Shown here: piece by piece, positions 1 to 8,034 of the stretch
How the letters are laid out: every line of letters begins with the position of its first letter
Position numbering within the stretch: position 1 is the stretch's first letter
Source: Streptomyces sp. ISL-1
GTDB taxonomy: Bacteria; Actinomycetota; Actinomycetes; Streptomycetales; Streptomycetaceae
DNA length: 64,000 nt
Assembly (NCBI RefSeq): GCF_018614585.1
Contig: NZ_JAGGOI010000007.1
Location: 248,001-312,000 of the forward strand
Direction of reading: 5' to 3'
Notes under the pieces: generated by a model
Told to the model about the DNA's origin: nothing
What the model saw: only the letters and a program-made list of their open reading frames with translations
The model's database searches: none
Position numbers and translations under genes: made by a program

Positions 1-460
1 TGAAAAGGGCGGACTCGTCGACGAGCTTCTCGCTCACGAACCGCGGGTTCGGGTCGACGCCCTCGCCCATCGGGTGACGGCCCATGTGCTCGACACCGCC
101 GGCCACGACGATGTCGTACGCGCCGAAGGCGATGGAGCCGGCGGTCGCCGTCACGGCGGTCATCGCGCCCGCACACATGCGGTCGATGGAGTAGCCGGGG
201 ACGGACTGCGGCAGACCCGCGAGGATGCCGGCGGTGCGGCCGAGGGTGAGGCCCTGGTCGCCGATCTGCGTGGTGGCGGCGATCGCCACCTCGTCGATGC
301 GGGCGGGGTCGAGGTCCGGGTTGCGGCGCAGCAGCTCCCGGATCGCCTTCACAACGAGATCGTCGGCACGGGTCTCGTGGTAAATGCCCTTCGGGCCCGC
401 CTTGCCGAACGGGGTGCGGACGCCGTCGACGAAGACGACATCCCTGACGGTACGAGGCAC
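1..460 (-). CDS. Thiolase (acetyl-CoA C-acyltransferase), N-terminal part
   Basis: N-terminal 153 residues of a thiolase; the rest lies beyond the left edge. It should catalyse CoA-dependent thiolysis of 3-ketoacyl-CoA in fatty acid beta-oxidation, in the cytoplasm. The acyl-accepting cysteine is Cys96 in the motif DRMCAGAMTA, and the start region has the thiolase signature VRTPFGK. The GTG start at 460 has a GGAGGAG ribosome site seven bases upstream. In Streptomyces this gene is normally followed by a fadB-type multifunctional enzyme (hydratase/dehydrogenase), which would lie outside the window. The family is certain; the chain-length preference cannot be read from the fragment. Confidence 0.93.
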   Translation of the reverse strand, partial: MPRTVRDVVFVDGVRTPFGKAGPKGIYHETRADDLVVKAIRELLRRNPDLDPARIDEVAIAATTQIGDQGLTLGRTAGILAGLPQSVPGYSIDRMCAGAMTAVTATAGSIAFGAYDIVVAGGVEHMGRHPMGEGVDPNPRFVSEKLVDESALF

Positions 461-624
461 GATGGCTCTCCTCCAGGGTGCGGGGTGGCACTGCTGCGGG
501 CACGCGCCTAAGCGCGCGCTTCCTCCCTCATGCTACTTGCGGGTAACCACCCTGCCCACCCCCTGCGGCGGGAGCGGCGAACGTCACACGAGGCCGCGTC
601 CCGGCGCTCGCCCCCGGCCCTGCT

Positions 625-673
625 CCTCAAACGGCCGGAGGGGCTGAATGTTCAGCCCCTCCGGCGATTGAGG
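625..673. terminator. Intergenic palindrome, likely terminator after RNase D
   Basis: The arms 635-648 and 651-664 are perfect 14-base complements around a two-base centre, and the flanks CCTCAA and TTGAGG extend the symmetry. It lies between the end of RNase D and the thiolase start, both on the minus strand, so it can stop transcription from RNase D. The same palindrome type recurs at 53614-53664, which marks it as a repeat family and not just a local terminator. Confidence 0.7.
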
Positions 674-729
674 GCACTCCCCCTATGCCCCGGTTCGGGA
701 AGGGGCGGGGGCAAAGCCTCCAGCAAGCG

Positions 730-2004
730 TCAGTCCGTCGCGGTCAGCGCGCTCGTCAGCAGCGGCGCCACCTGCTCGATCTGCCATGGGCGCGCCCCGT
801 ACCCGGCCAGCGCCTCGGACACCGCGGCCACCGTGGGCTCGGCCGGCGGCTCCCAGCAGACCCGGCGCACCGAGTCAGGGGTGATCAGGTTCTCCTGCGG
901 CAGATTGAGCTCCTCCGCGAGCGCCGAGACCGCCGCGCGCGCAGCGGAGAGCCGGGCCGCGGCCGCCGGGTCCTTGTCCGCCCACGAACGCGGCGGGGGC
1001 GGGCCGTTCAGCGGCTGGCCCGGCTGCGGGAGCTCGGCGTCGGGCAGTGCCTTGGCTCGGTCGACCGCCGTCTGCCACTGCTCGAGCTGCCGCCGTCCCA
1101 TCCGGTGGCCGAAACCGGGCAGCGCGGTGAGCGCCTGCACGTTCTCCGGCACGGCGAGGGCCGCCTCGACGATCGCCGAGTCGCTCAGCACCTTGCCCGG
1201 CGAAACATCGCGCCGCTGTGCCACCTTGTCGCGGGCTGTCCACAACTCCCGTACGACCGCCATCTGACGGCGGCGGCGCACCTTGTGCATCCCGGACGTA
1301 CGACGCCAGGGGTCCTTGCGCGGGGGAGCGGGCGGAGCCGACGCGATCGCCTCGAACTCCTGCCAGGCCCACTCCAGCTTTCCCTGCCGGTCCAGTTCCT
1401 TCTCCAGCGCGTCGCGCAGATCGACCAGCAGCTCCACATCGAGCGCGGCATAGCGCAGCCACGGCTCGGGCAGCGGGCGGGTCGACCAGTCCACCGCGGA
1501 GTGGCCCTTCTCCAGCGCGTAGCCGAGGACGGACTCGACCATCGCGCCGAGGCCGACCCGGGGGAAGCCCGCGAGCCGCCCGGCCAGTTCCGTGTCGAAG
1601 AGCCGGGTGGGGATCATGCCTATTTCGCGCAGGCAGGGGAGGTCCTGGGTGGCCGCGTGCAGAATCCACTCCGTACCGGCCAGGGCCTCGCCGAGCCCGG
1701 AGAGGTCGGGGCAGCCGACCGGATCGATCAGCGCACTGCCCGCGCCTTCGCGGCGCAGCTGTACGAGATAGGCCCGCTGGCCGTAGCGGTAGCCGGACGC
1801 GCGCTCGGCGTCGACGGCGACGGGGCCGGATCCCCTGGCGAACGCGGCGATCACTTCGGCGAGTGCCGTCTCGTCGGCGACCACGGGCGGAATGCCTTCG
1901 CGGGGCTCCAGCAAGGGGATCGGCGCCGGTTCGACGTCGTCCGGGGGAGCGCCCCCGGTGGTTCGCAGTGCGGTCTCTGCTGCGGTCTCTTGGGCGTCGG
2001 TCAC
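730..2004 (-). CDS. rnd: Ribonuclease D (3'-5' exoribonuclease with HRDC domain)
   Basis: A 424-residue DEDD-family 3'-5' exoribonuclease acting in tRNA and structured RNA 3' maturation. The N-terminal half has the exonuclease core: VAVDAERA carries the first Asp and Glu metal ligands, HAATQDLPCL the second Asp region, and YAALDVELL the terminal Asp block. The HRDC nucleic-acid-binding domain follows at about residues 230-310 (ELWTARDKVAQRRD onward). The N-terminus has an acidic, Pro-rich extension of about 35 residues. The start is GTG at 2004, 78 bases after the end of whiI with a hairpin between, so it is probably a separate transcript. The C-terminal 100 residues look like a second HRDC-like helical segment seen in actinobacterial RNase D. 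Confidence 0.92.
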   Translation of the reverse strand: MTDAQETAAETALRTTGGAPPDDVEPAPIPLLEPREGIPPVVADETALAEVIAAFARGSGPVAVDAERASGYRYGQRAYLVQLRREGAGSALIDPVGCPDLSGLGEALAGTEWILHAATQDLPCLREIGMIPTRLFDTELAGRLAGFPRVGLGAMVESVLGYALEKGHSAVDWSTRPLPEPWLRYAALDVELLVDLRDALEKELDRQGKLEWAWQEFEAIASAPPAPPRKDPWRRTSGMHKVRRRRQMAVVRELWTARDKVAQRRDVSPGKVLSDSAIVEAALAVPENVQALTALPGFGHRMGRRQLEQWQTAVDRAKALPDAELPQPGQPLNGPPPPRSWADKDPAAAARLSAARAAVSALAEELNLPQENLITPDSVRRVCWEPPAEPTVAAVSEALAGYGARPWQIEQVAPLLTSALTATD

Positions 2005-2030
2005 GTGTCAAGGGTATCTGTCAACGGAGA

Positions 2031-2064
2031 GCGCCCGCCGACGGAACGTTCCGTCGGCGGGCGC
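2031..2064. terminator. 34-bp perfect palindrome, terminator of whiI
   Basis: A perfect palindrome with 17-base arms and no spacer (centre AACGTT), located just beyond the whiI stop codon and before the RNase D start on the same strand. The GC-rich arms without a T-run are typical of Streptomyces terminators. Confidence 0.75.
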
Positions 2065-2082
2065 GAAGAATTTATGGAGCGG

Positions 2083-2745
2083 TCAGTGGATGATGCCGGT
2101 CCGCAGGGCGACGGCCACCATTCCGGCCCGATCACCCGTGCCCAGCTTGCGTGCGATACGGGCGAGGTGGCTTTTGACGGTCAGCGCGGACAGGCCCATC
2201 GAGACGCCGATCGCCTTGTTGGACTGGCCTTCCGCGACCAGGCGGAGCACCTCGACCTCACGGCCGGAGAGCTCGCGGTAGCCGCCCGGGTGGCTCGGGG
2301 CGCCCGGGGGGCGGCGGTGCATCCGGCCGGCCACGGCGCCGATGGGGGCGGCGCCGGGTCGGGTCGGGTGCCCGATGTTCGTACGTGTGCCGGTGACGAC
2401 ATAGCCCTTGACGCCGCCCGCGAGGGCGTTGCGGACGGCACCGATGTCGTCGGCGGCGGAGAGGGCGAGGCCATTGGGCCAGCCCGCGGCTCGGGTCTCG
2501 GACAGGAGGGTCAGCCCGGAACCGTCGGGCAGGTGGACGTCGGCAACGCAGATGTCGCGCGGGTTGCCGACGCGGGGACGGGCCTCCGCGATGGACGACG
2601 CTTCGATGACGTCACGCACTCCGAGGGCCCACAGGTGGCGGGTGACGGTGGAGCGGACGCGCGGGTCGGCCACGACGACCATGGCCGTCGGCTTGTTCGG
2701 GCGGTAGGCGACCAGGCTTGCGGGCTGCTCGAGAAGAACGGACAC
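2083..2745 (-). CDS. whiI: WhiI, atypical response regulator for sporulation septation
   Basis: A 220-residue protein with a receiver domain (about residues 20-125) and a LuxR-type helix-turn-helix (about 155-215; SGREVEVLRLVAEGQSN then TVKSHL). The phosphorylation pocket is degenerate: VVVADPRV has a single Asp27 where canonical receivers carry an acidic pair. Asp69 (VADVHLPD) and Lys114 (GGVKGY) are retained. This pattern, and the position between rnd and the DUF3000 gene, fits WhiI (SCO6029), needed for septation of aerial hyphae and known to form heterodimers with BldM. A sigma-WhiG-like promoter lies upstream, in agreement with known control. No sensor kinase gene is adjacent, as expected for this orphan regulator. 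Confidence 0.88.
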   Translation of the reverse strand: MSVLLEQPASLVAYRPNKPTAMVVVADPRVRSTVTRHLWALGVRDVIEASSIAEARPRVGNPRDICVADVHLPDGSGLTLLSETRAAGWPNGLALSAADDIGAVRNALAGGVKGYVVTGTRTNIGHPTRPGAAPIGAVAGRMHRRPPGAPSHPGGYRELSGREVEVLRLVAEGQSNKAIGVSMGLSALTVKSHLARIARKLGTGDRAGMVAVALRTGIIH

Positions 2746-2826
2746 CAGGCCTCCTGGGAAGGTGCGGAACGGTGCCGGCTCGGGGGGAAGAAGCCGGGGC
2801 GGACCGTGCAGTTAGGGTCACAGACC

Positions 2827-2854
2827 TCTTCGGCACCGAACCCGTCCGCCTTTA
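2827..2854 (-). promoter_or_regulatory. Sigma-WhiG-type promoter for whiI
   Basis: On the minus strand, TAAA at 2854-2851 is followed after 16 bases by GCCGAAGA at 2834-2827. This is close to the WhiG/SigD-type consensus TAAA-N14 to N16-GCCGATAA. It lies 82-109 bases upstream of the whiI start. whiI is known in S. coelicolor to be a direct WhiG target, which supports the assignment. Confidence 0.7.
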
Positions 2855-2998
2855 GACAATGATCACGATTTAGTGAGTAACAATTGGGGCAATTCGGACG
2901 GGTGATCGATCATCCTACGAGCGAACTGACCGGGGAGGGGGCGTGTGCGTCCGGACGCATATCACGCTCCGACTGCCGGGCCGGGGGGCTCGCCGACG

Positions 2999-3258
2999 CG
3001 TCCCGCGTGTCAGGCCGGCGGCTGCGGCTCGGAGTGCGTCCGTGCGCTCGATCTGCCGGGCCCGGCTGCCGTGGTGTGCCTGAGCGTCAGTCTCGCGGCT
3101 GCGGCTCGGAGTGCGTTCGCGCTGAGCCCGCGGGGCGTGGGCTGCCCCGGCGTGTCCCGCGGGTCAGCCTGGCGGCTGCGGCCCGGCCGAGCGCTCGGGG
3201 GCGCGATCTGCCCCGGCGTGTCCCGCGCTTCAGTCTCGCGGCTGCGGTCCCCAGCACG
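2999..3258. repeat. Degenerate direct repeats (four copies of about 40-50 bp)
   Basis: Four related blocks at about 2999-3038, 3069-3115, 3143-3193 and 3210-3258. Each has a segment like GCGTGTCCCGCG, then GTCAG-CT, then a GGCGGCTGCGG core and a tail like CTCGGAGTGCG. The open frames here are low-complexity in every frame and match no family, so I read the stretch as non-coding. It is part of the gene-free region between whiI and the DUF3000 gene. Confidence 0.6.
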
Positions 3259-3326
3259 TTTCGCGGTAAGCCTCCTCCCGATCCGTGCCCGGTCTTCCGT
3301 ACGCGGTCCGGATGCATCCCGTGCTC

Positions 3327-3465
3327 GAACTGTCGGCCACGGTCCCGGCGGTCCTGTGCACGATCTTCCGGCCACGGTCCCGGCGGTCCTGTGCACGAAC
3401 TGTCGGCCACGGTCCCGGCGGTCCTGTGCACGATCTCTCGGGCACGGTCCGGCGGTCCCGTGCAC
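3327..3465. repeat. 35-bp tandem repeat, four copies
   Basis: Copies at 3327-3361, 3362-3396, 3397-3431 and 3432-3465 (34 bp). Copies 1 and 3 are identical; copy 2 differs in a few bases near its start, so the array alternates between two subtypes (GAACTGTCGG and GATCTTCCGG). The shared core is CCACGGTCCCGGCGGTCCTG followed by TGCAC. The copies abut with no spacers, so this is not a CRISPR array. There is no supportable gene in it. Confidence 0.85.
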
Positions 3466-3555
3466 GTTCCTCCGGGCGCGTGCGCGCCAAGTCTCCCGCG
3501 CCCGCTCCGGGCAACTCCCGTGCTCAGTCTCCCTGGTGTCGCCCTGCGCGCGCCG

Positions 3556-4227
3556 TCACGGCTGCTGCGGGCCCCGCCGCTGTGGAAGCGAGACGACGCC
3601 CGTCGCCGCGTCCACCGGACCGGACGGCGACGGCGGCAGCCCGGCGACCTGGCAGAGCAGATCGCACCAGGCCGCGAGATGTGCCGCCGAGTCCGGAACG
3701 CCGTCCAGACCCTCGCGCGGGGTCCACGACGCGCGGATCTCGATCTGCGTCGCCGGCCGCCGGTCGGAGAGTCCACCGAAATAGTGAGAACCCGCGCGGG
3801 TGACGGTCCCGCTCGCCTCCCCGTACGAAAGCCCGCGCGCCTCCAGCGCGCCCGTCAGCCACGACCAGCAGACCTCGGGCAGGAGCGGATCGGCCGCCAT
3901 CTCCGGCTCCAGCTCGGCGCGTACCAGCGTCACCAGCCGGAAGGTGCCCTGCCAGGCGTCATGACCGGCCGGATCGTGCAGCAGCACAAGCCGGCCGTCC
4001 GCCAGGTCGTCGTCGCCGTCGACGACCGCCGCCTCCAGCGCGTAGGCATGCGGCGCCAGCCGCTGCGGCGGGCGCGTCGGGTCCGCTTCGATCTCGGGGC
4101 GCAGCCGCGCGGCCCGCAGCGCTTCGACCGCCAGCCGGAACGCGCGCGGGACGGCATCCCCCTCCGCGCTGTCCTCGTCGTCAGCGCTGTTGGAATGATC
4201 GGAAAAATGTCCCTGAGCCGCAGCCAT
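3556..4227 (-). CDS. DUF3000 family protein
   Basis: A 223-residue protein of the actinobacterial DUF3000 family, function unknown. Visible features are an acidic N-terminus, a helical segment PRAFRLAVEALRAARLRPEI, a central DGRLVLLHDPAG stretch and a conserved EIRASWTPREGLDG motif near the C-terminus. There is no signal peptide or membrane segment, so it is probably cytoplasmic. I chose the ATG at 4227 because the longer reading to 4401 would cross the divergent hemE start region and has no conserved sequence. It is divergent from hemE, with 92 bases between starts, and the same neighbourhood is kept in other Streptomyces. Nothing in the sequence indicates its role. Confidence 0.85.
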   Translation of the reverse strand: MAAAQGHFSDHSNSADDEDSAEGDAVPRAFRLAVEALRAARLRPEIEADPTRPPQRLAPHAYALEAAVVDGDDDLADGRLVLLHDPAGHDAWQGTFRLVTLVRAELEPEMAADPLLPEVCWSWLTGALEARGLSYGEASGTVTRAGSHYFGGLSDRRPATQIEIRASWTPREGLDGVPDSAAHLAAWCDLLCQVAGLPPSPSGPVDAATGVVSLPQRRGPQQP

Positions 4228-4319
4228 GCGGGGAAGAGTAGGCGGAACGGGGGCTTCGCGCAGGTAGGGACACCCGACCCGGAGCGGCCACTTCAGGTGT
4301 ACGTGCGAAGATTCTGGGC

Positions 4320-5432
4320 GTGAGTGCCAATGACCTTCCCCTCGCTCGAGGCTTCGCCCGAGCTGGGGATGCCCCATCCTCGGGCCAGCCGACGCAGACA
4401 AACGCGGTCGAAGAATCAGCCTTTCTGAAGGCGTGCAGGCGTGAGCCGGTGCCGCACACGCCGGTCTGGTTCATGCGACAGGCGGGGCGCTCACTGCCCG
4501 AGTACCTGAAGGTCCGCGAGGGCATCGGGATGCTCGAGTCCTGCATGCGGCCCGAGCTCGTCGCCGAGATCACGCTGCAGCCGGTACGCCGTCACAAGGT
4601 CGACGCGGCGATCTACTTCAGCGACATCGTCGTACCGCTCAAGGCCATCGGCATCGACCTCGACATCAAGCCGGGCGTCGGCCCGGTCGTCGCCGAGCCG
4701 ATCCGCACCCGCGCCGCCCTGGCACGGCTGCGCGACCTCACGCCCGAGGACGTCTGGTACGTCACCGAGGCGATCGGGCTGCTCACCGGCGAGCTCGGGG
4801 CCACCCCGCTCATCGGCTTCGCCGGCGCGCCCTTCACGCTCGCGAGCTACCTCGTCGAGGGCGGGCCCTCGCGCAACCACGAGCACACCAAGGCCCTGAT
4901 GTACGGCGACCCGCAGCTGTGGGCCGACCTGCTCGACCGGCTCGCGGAGATCACCTCGGCCTTCCTCAAGGTGCAGATCGAGGCCGGTGCCTCGGCGGTG
5001 CAGCTCTTCGACTCGTGGGTGGGCGCGCTCGCCCCCGCCGACTACCGGCGCTCGGTGATGCCGGCCTCCGCCAAGGTGCTCGACGCGGTGGCCTCGTACG
5101 GCGTGCCGCGAATCCACTTCGGCGTCGGCACCGGCGAACTCCTCGGCCTGATGGGCGAGGCGGGCGCGGACGTCGTCGGCGTCGACTGGCGGGTGCCGCT
5201 GGACGAGGCCGCGCGCCGGGTCGGCCCGGGCAAGGCGCTCCAGGGCAACCTCGACCCGGCAGTCCTGTTCTCCACGCAGGAGGCGGTCCGGACGAAGACC
5301 CGCGAGGTGCTGGACGCCGCCGCGGGCCTGGAAGGCCATGTGTTCAACCTGGGTCACGGCGTGCTTCCGACGACCGACCCCGACGCCCTGACCCACCTCG
5401 TGGAGTACGTGCACGCGCAGACCGCGCGCTGA
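4320..5432 (+). CDS. hemE: Uroporphyrinogen III decarboxylase
   Basis: A 370-residue cytoplasmic enzyme that decarboxylates the four acetate side chains of uroporphyrinogen III to give coproporphyrinogen III, the last common step before the Gram-positive heme branch. The signature [12 protein letters not shown] (substrate carboxylate binding) lies near residue 50, followed by YFSDIVVPL with the catalytic Asp and the late motif [11 protein letters not shown]. The first 30 residues are a low-complexity extension usual in Streptomyces HemE; the GTG at 4320 is the upstream-most start. The downstream acyltransferase begins 12 bases after the stop, and its ribosome site overlaps the hemE stop, so the two are probably co-translated. 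hemG and hemQ, which act after it, lie 3.7 kb downstream. Confidence 0.96.
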   Translation: MSANDLPLARGFARAGDAPSSGQPTQTNAVEESAFLKACRREPVPHTPVWFMRQAGRSLPEYLKVREGIGMLESCMRPELVAEITLQPVRRHKVDAAIYFSDIVVPLKAIGIDLDIKPGVGPVVAEPIRTRAALARLRDLTPEDVWYVTEAIGLLTGELGATPLIGFAGAPFTLASYLVEGGPSRNHEHTKALMYGDPQLWADLLDRLAEITSAFLKVQIEAGASAVQLFDSWVGALAPADYRRSVMPASAKVLDAVASYGVPRIHFGVGTGELLGLMGEAGADVVGVDWRVPLDEAARRVGPGKALQGNLDPAVLFSTQEAVRTKTREVLDAAAGLEGHVFNLGHGVLPTTDPDALTHLVEYVHAQTAR

Positions 5433-5444
5433 GGGGAAGAACCC

Positions 5445-6587
5445 TTGCTTGTTCAAGACCCCCCGGCGTTGACGCTGCCGCGTGCGTCGCCCACCACGAC
5501 GCCCCAGCGTGCCGGCCGGATATCCGCGCTCGACGGCCTGCGGCTGCTGGCCGCGCTGATGGTGGTGGCCTACCACTACACGGCGCTCTACGGAGGCTGG
5601 ACGACCCGCGGGGAAGTGCACTTCCCCGCGGCGTTCCCCTTCACCGCCTACGGCTGGCTGGGTGTGGAGTTCTTCTTCCTGATCAGCGGCTTCGTCATCT
5701 GCATGAGCTGCTGGGGCAGGTCGCTGGGGGACTTCTTCGTATCCCGGGTGAGCCGGCTGTACCCCGCGTACTGGTTCGCCGTCCTGGCCACCACCGCCGT
5801 ACTGCTGCTCATACCAGGTGGCCAGAATCCGCTGCCCGTGGCGGACGTGCTGACCAACCTCACCATGCTTCAGGTGCCGCTCGGCGTCCCCAAGGTCGAC
5901 GGGGTGTACTGGACGCTCTTCGCCGAGCTGCGCTTCTATCTCCTGTTCGCGCTGATGGCGTGGTGGGGGCTGACCTACCGACGCGTGCTGGCCTTCTGCT
6001 GCGTCTGGGCCGCGGCGGGCATGCTCTTTGCCAAGTCAGGCGATTCGGTGCTCCAGCTGCTGATCATGCCGGACTACTGCTGGTACTTCATCGCCGGAAT
6101 GGCCTTCTTCCTGATGTACCGCTTCGGGCCCAACCTGATGCTCACCGGCGTTGTGCTGCTGTGCTTCGGAGCTGCCCTGCCCTCCGCGCACGACACCTGG
6201 AGCCGAAGCCTCGGCTACTTCAAGCAGAGCATTCCCTTCTGGCCGGTCGTCGCCGTACTTGCCGTCTGTTTCGGGGCGATGGCCCTGGTCGCGACCGGGA
6301 AGCTGGGCTGGATGAAGTGGCGCTGGCTCCCGTATGCCGGGGCGGTCACCTACCCGCTCTACCTGCTGCACCAGGGCATCGGCTGGGAACTCATCAGAGC
6401 CGTGGGGGACCGGCTGCCGCCGTACACCGTGCTCGCGTTGGTGACCGGCGGCATGCTGGTGGCCTCCTGGCTGGTGCACCTGCTGATCGAACGACCGGTG
6501 ACCCGCCTGCTGCGCCGCCGGCTCTCCGGCGCGCTGTCCGAGGCGGTCGCGCGGGGCGAGGGGCGGCTGGGCCCGGCCCGGCGCTGA
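5445..6587 (+). CDS. Acyltransferase 3 family integral membrane protein (OafA/YrhL type)
   Basis: A 380-residue polytopic membrane protein with about ten predicted helices. The N-terminal signature is RISALDGLRLLAALMVV followed by AYHY with the family histidine, then a VSRLYPAYW loop. The family moves acetyl or other acyl groups onto exported sugars, lipids or natural products at the membrane; the acceptor cannot be deduced here. The start is TTG at 5445, with GAGGGGAA overlapping the hemE TGA, so it is translationally coupled to hemE. No heme role is known for this family, so the linkage may be only transcriptional. The C-terminus ends in a basic cytoplasmic tail. Confidence 0.85.
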   Translation: MLVQDPPALTLPRASPTTTPQRAGRISALDGLRLLAALMVVAYHYTALYGGWTTRGEVHFPAAFPFTAYGWLGVEFFFLISGFVICMSCWGRSLGDFFVSRVSRLYPAYWFAVLATTAVLLLIPGGQNPLPVADVLTNLTMLQVPLGVPKVDGVYWTLFAELRFYLLFALMAWWGLTYRRVLAFCCVWAAAGMLFAKSGDSVLQLLIMPDYCWYFIAGMAFFLMYRFGPNLMLTGVVLLCFGAALPSAHDTWSRSLGYFKQSIPFWPVVAVLAVCFGAMALVATGKLGWMKWRWLPYAGAVTYPLYLLHQGIGWELIRAVGDRLPPYTVLALVTGGMLVASWLVHLLIERPVTRLLRRRLSGALSEAVARGEGRLGPARR

Positions 6588-6623
6588 ACCGGAGGCGGGT
6601 GCGGTGCCCCGGCCCTGAGGTCT

Positions 6624-8006
6624 CTACCGGGAGCCCGCCTCGCGGACCGCCGTCGTCGCCTTTCGCGCCGCCACAAGCACCGGGTCCCAGACCGGGGAGA
6701 ACGGCGGGGCGTAGCCGAGATCCAGGGTCGTCATCTGCTCCACCGTCATCCCCGCGGTCAAGGCGACGGCGGCGATGTCGACGCGCTTGGCCGCGCCCTC
6801 GCGGCCGACGATCTGGACGCCGAGGAGCCGGCCCGTACGGCGTTCCGCGAGCATCTTCACCGTCATCCGCGAGGCGTCGGGGTAGTAGCCGGCGCTGCTC
6901 GTCGACTCGATCGTGGCCGTGACGTACTGCAGGCCGACCGCGCGGGCGTCCTTCTCGCGCAGGCCGGTGCGGGCGATCTCCAGATCGCAGACCTTGCTGA
7001 CCGCCGTGCCGACGACGCCGGGGAAGGTCGCGTACCCGCCGCCCGCGTTCGTGCCGATGATCTGGCCGTGCTTGTTGGCGTGCGTGCCCAGCGCGATATG
7101 GCGCTCGCGGCCGGAGACCAGGTCGAGCACCTCCACACAGTCACCGCCGGCCCAGATGTTCTCGTAGCCGCGCACCCGCATCGCGAGATCGGTGAGCAGT
7201 CCGTCGTACGCACCGAGCGGCAGACCCGCGGCGCGGGCGAGGGTGGTCTCCGGCTCGACGCCGATGCCGAGGATCACCACGTCCGCCGGGTACTCCGCGT
7301 TCTCGGTCGCGACGGCGCGGACCCGGCCGTCCCCGCCCGTGAGGATCTTGGTGACCCCGGCGCCGTTCACCGTCGTGATGCCCATCGAGTCCATGGCGGC
7401 GTGGACCAGGCGGCCCATGTCGGGATCGAGGGTGGCCATCGGCTGCTCGCCGCGATTGAGGACCGTCACCTCGTAGCCGCGCTTGAGCATCGCCTCCGCC
7501 ATCTCGACGCCGATGTAGCCGGCTCCCATCACGACCGCGCGCCGCCCACTGGTGCGCGCCAGCGTGTCCAGCAGGGCCTGGCCGTCGTCGAGGGTCTGCA
7601 CGCCGTGGACGCCCGGCGCGTCGACGCCCGGCAGCGGCGGCCGGACCGGCCGGGCGCCGGTCGCGATCACCAGCTTGTCGAAGCCCGTCCGCGACTCGGC
7701 GCCGCTCTCCAGGTCACGGGAGCGAACCCGCCCGCCCGCGACGTCGATCTCCGTCACCTGCGTACGCATCCGCAGCTCGATGCCGCGCTCCCGGTGCTCG
7801 GCCGGTGTACGGGCGATCAGGTCGTCGCGCTCGGGCACATCACCGCCGACCCAGTACGGAATCCCGCATGCCGAGAACGAGCTGAAGTGGCCGCGCTCGA
7901 ACGCGACGATCTCCAGCTCGTCCGGGCCCTTGAGCCTGCGTGCCTGCGATGCGGCGGACATGCCCGCCGCATCGCCCCCGATGACCACCAGTCGCTCCAT
8001 TGCCAT
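6624..8006 (-). CDS. CoA-disulfide reductase-like FAD/NAD(P)H oxidoreductase
   Basis: A 460-residue class of pyridine nucleotide-disulfide oxidoreductase. The FAD Rossmann motif VVIGGDAAGMSAASQARR is at the N-terminus, the NAD(P)H motif VVMGAGYIGVEMAE is at about residue 155, and the second FAD motif NIWAGGDCVEV is near 285. A single active-site cysteine, Cys47 in SFSACGIPYWVGG, replaces the CxxxxC pair of classic reductases; this is the mark of CoA-disulfide reductase, NADH oxidase and persulfide reductase subgroups. It probably reduces a low-molecular-weight disulfide or persulfide, or oxygen, in the cytoplasm. It is convergent with the acyltransferase and 28 bases from the neighbouring lipoprotein gene on the same strand. 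The exact substrate is unknown. Confidence 0.85.
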   Translation of the reverse strand: MAMERLVVIGGDAAGMSAASQARRLKGPDELEIVAFERGHFSSFSACGIPYWVGGDVPERDDLIARTPAEHRERGIELRMRTQVTEIDVAGGRVRSRDLESGAESRTGFDKLVIATGARPVRPPLPGVDAPGVHGVQTLDDGQALLDTLARTSGRRAVVMGAGYIGVEMAEAMLKRGYEVTVLNRGEQPMATLDPDMGRLVHAAMDSMGITTVNGAGVTKILTGGDGRVRAVATENAEYPADVVILGIGVEPETTLARAAGLPLGAYDGLLTDLAMRVRGYENIWAGGDCVEVLDLVSGRERHIALGTHANKHGQIIGTNAGGGYATFPGVVGTAVSKVCDLEIARTGLREKDARAVGLQYVTATIESTSSAGYYPDASRMTVKMLAERRTGRLLGVQIVGREGAAKRVDIAAVALTAGMTVEQMTTLDLGYAPPFSPVWDPVLVAARKATTAVREAGSR

Positions 8007-8034
8007 GGGGACACGCTACGGCGCGGGCGGCCGT

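Noticed and set aside
685..2862. Long plus-strand open frame over RNase D and whiI
   Set aside because: It is the antisense shadow of two well-supported genes; composition is Arg/Gly-rich without family match.
3327..3465. 35-bp repeats as a CRISPR array
   Set aside because: The units abut with no spacers, vary between copies, and no cas gene is present.
3010..3776. Repetitive peptides encoded by the repeat region
   Set aside because: Open frames exist in several phases only because the repeat lacks stops; there is no ribosome site and no conserved protein.
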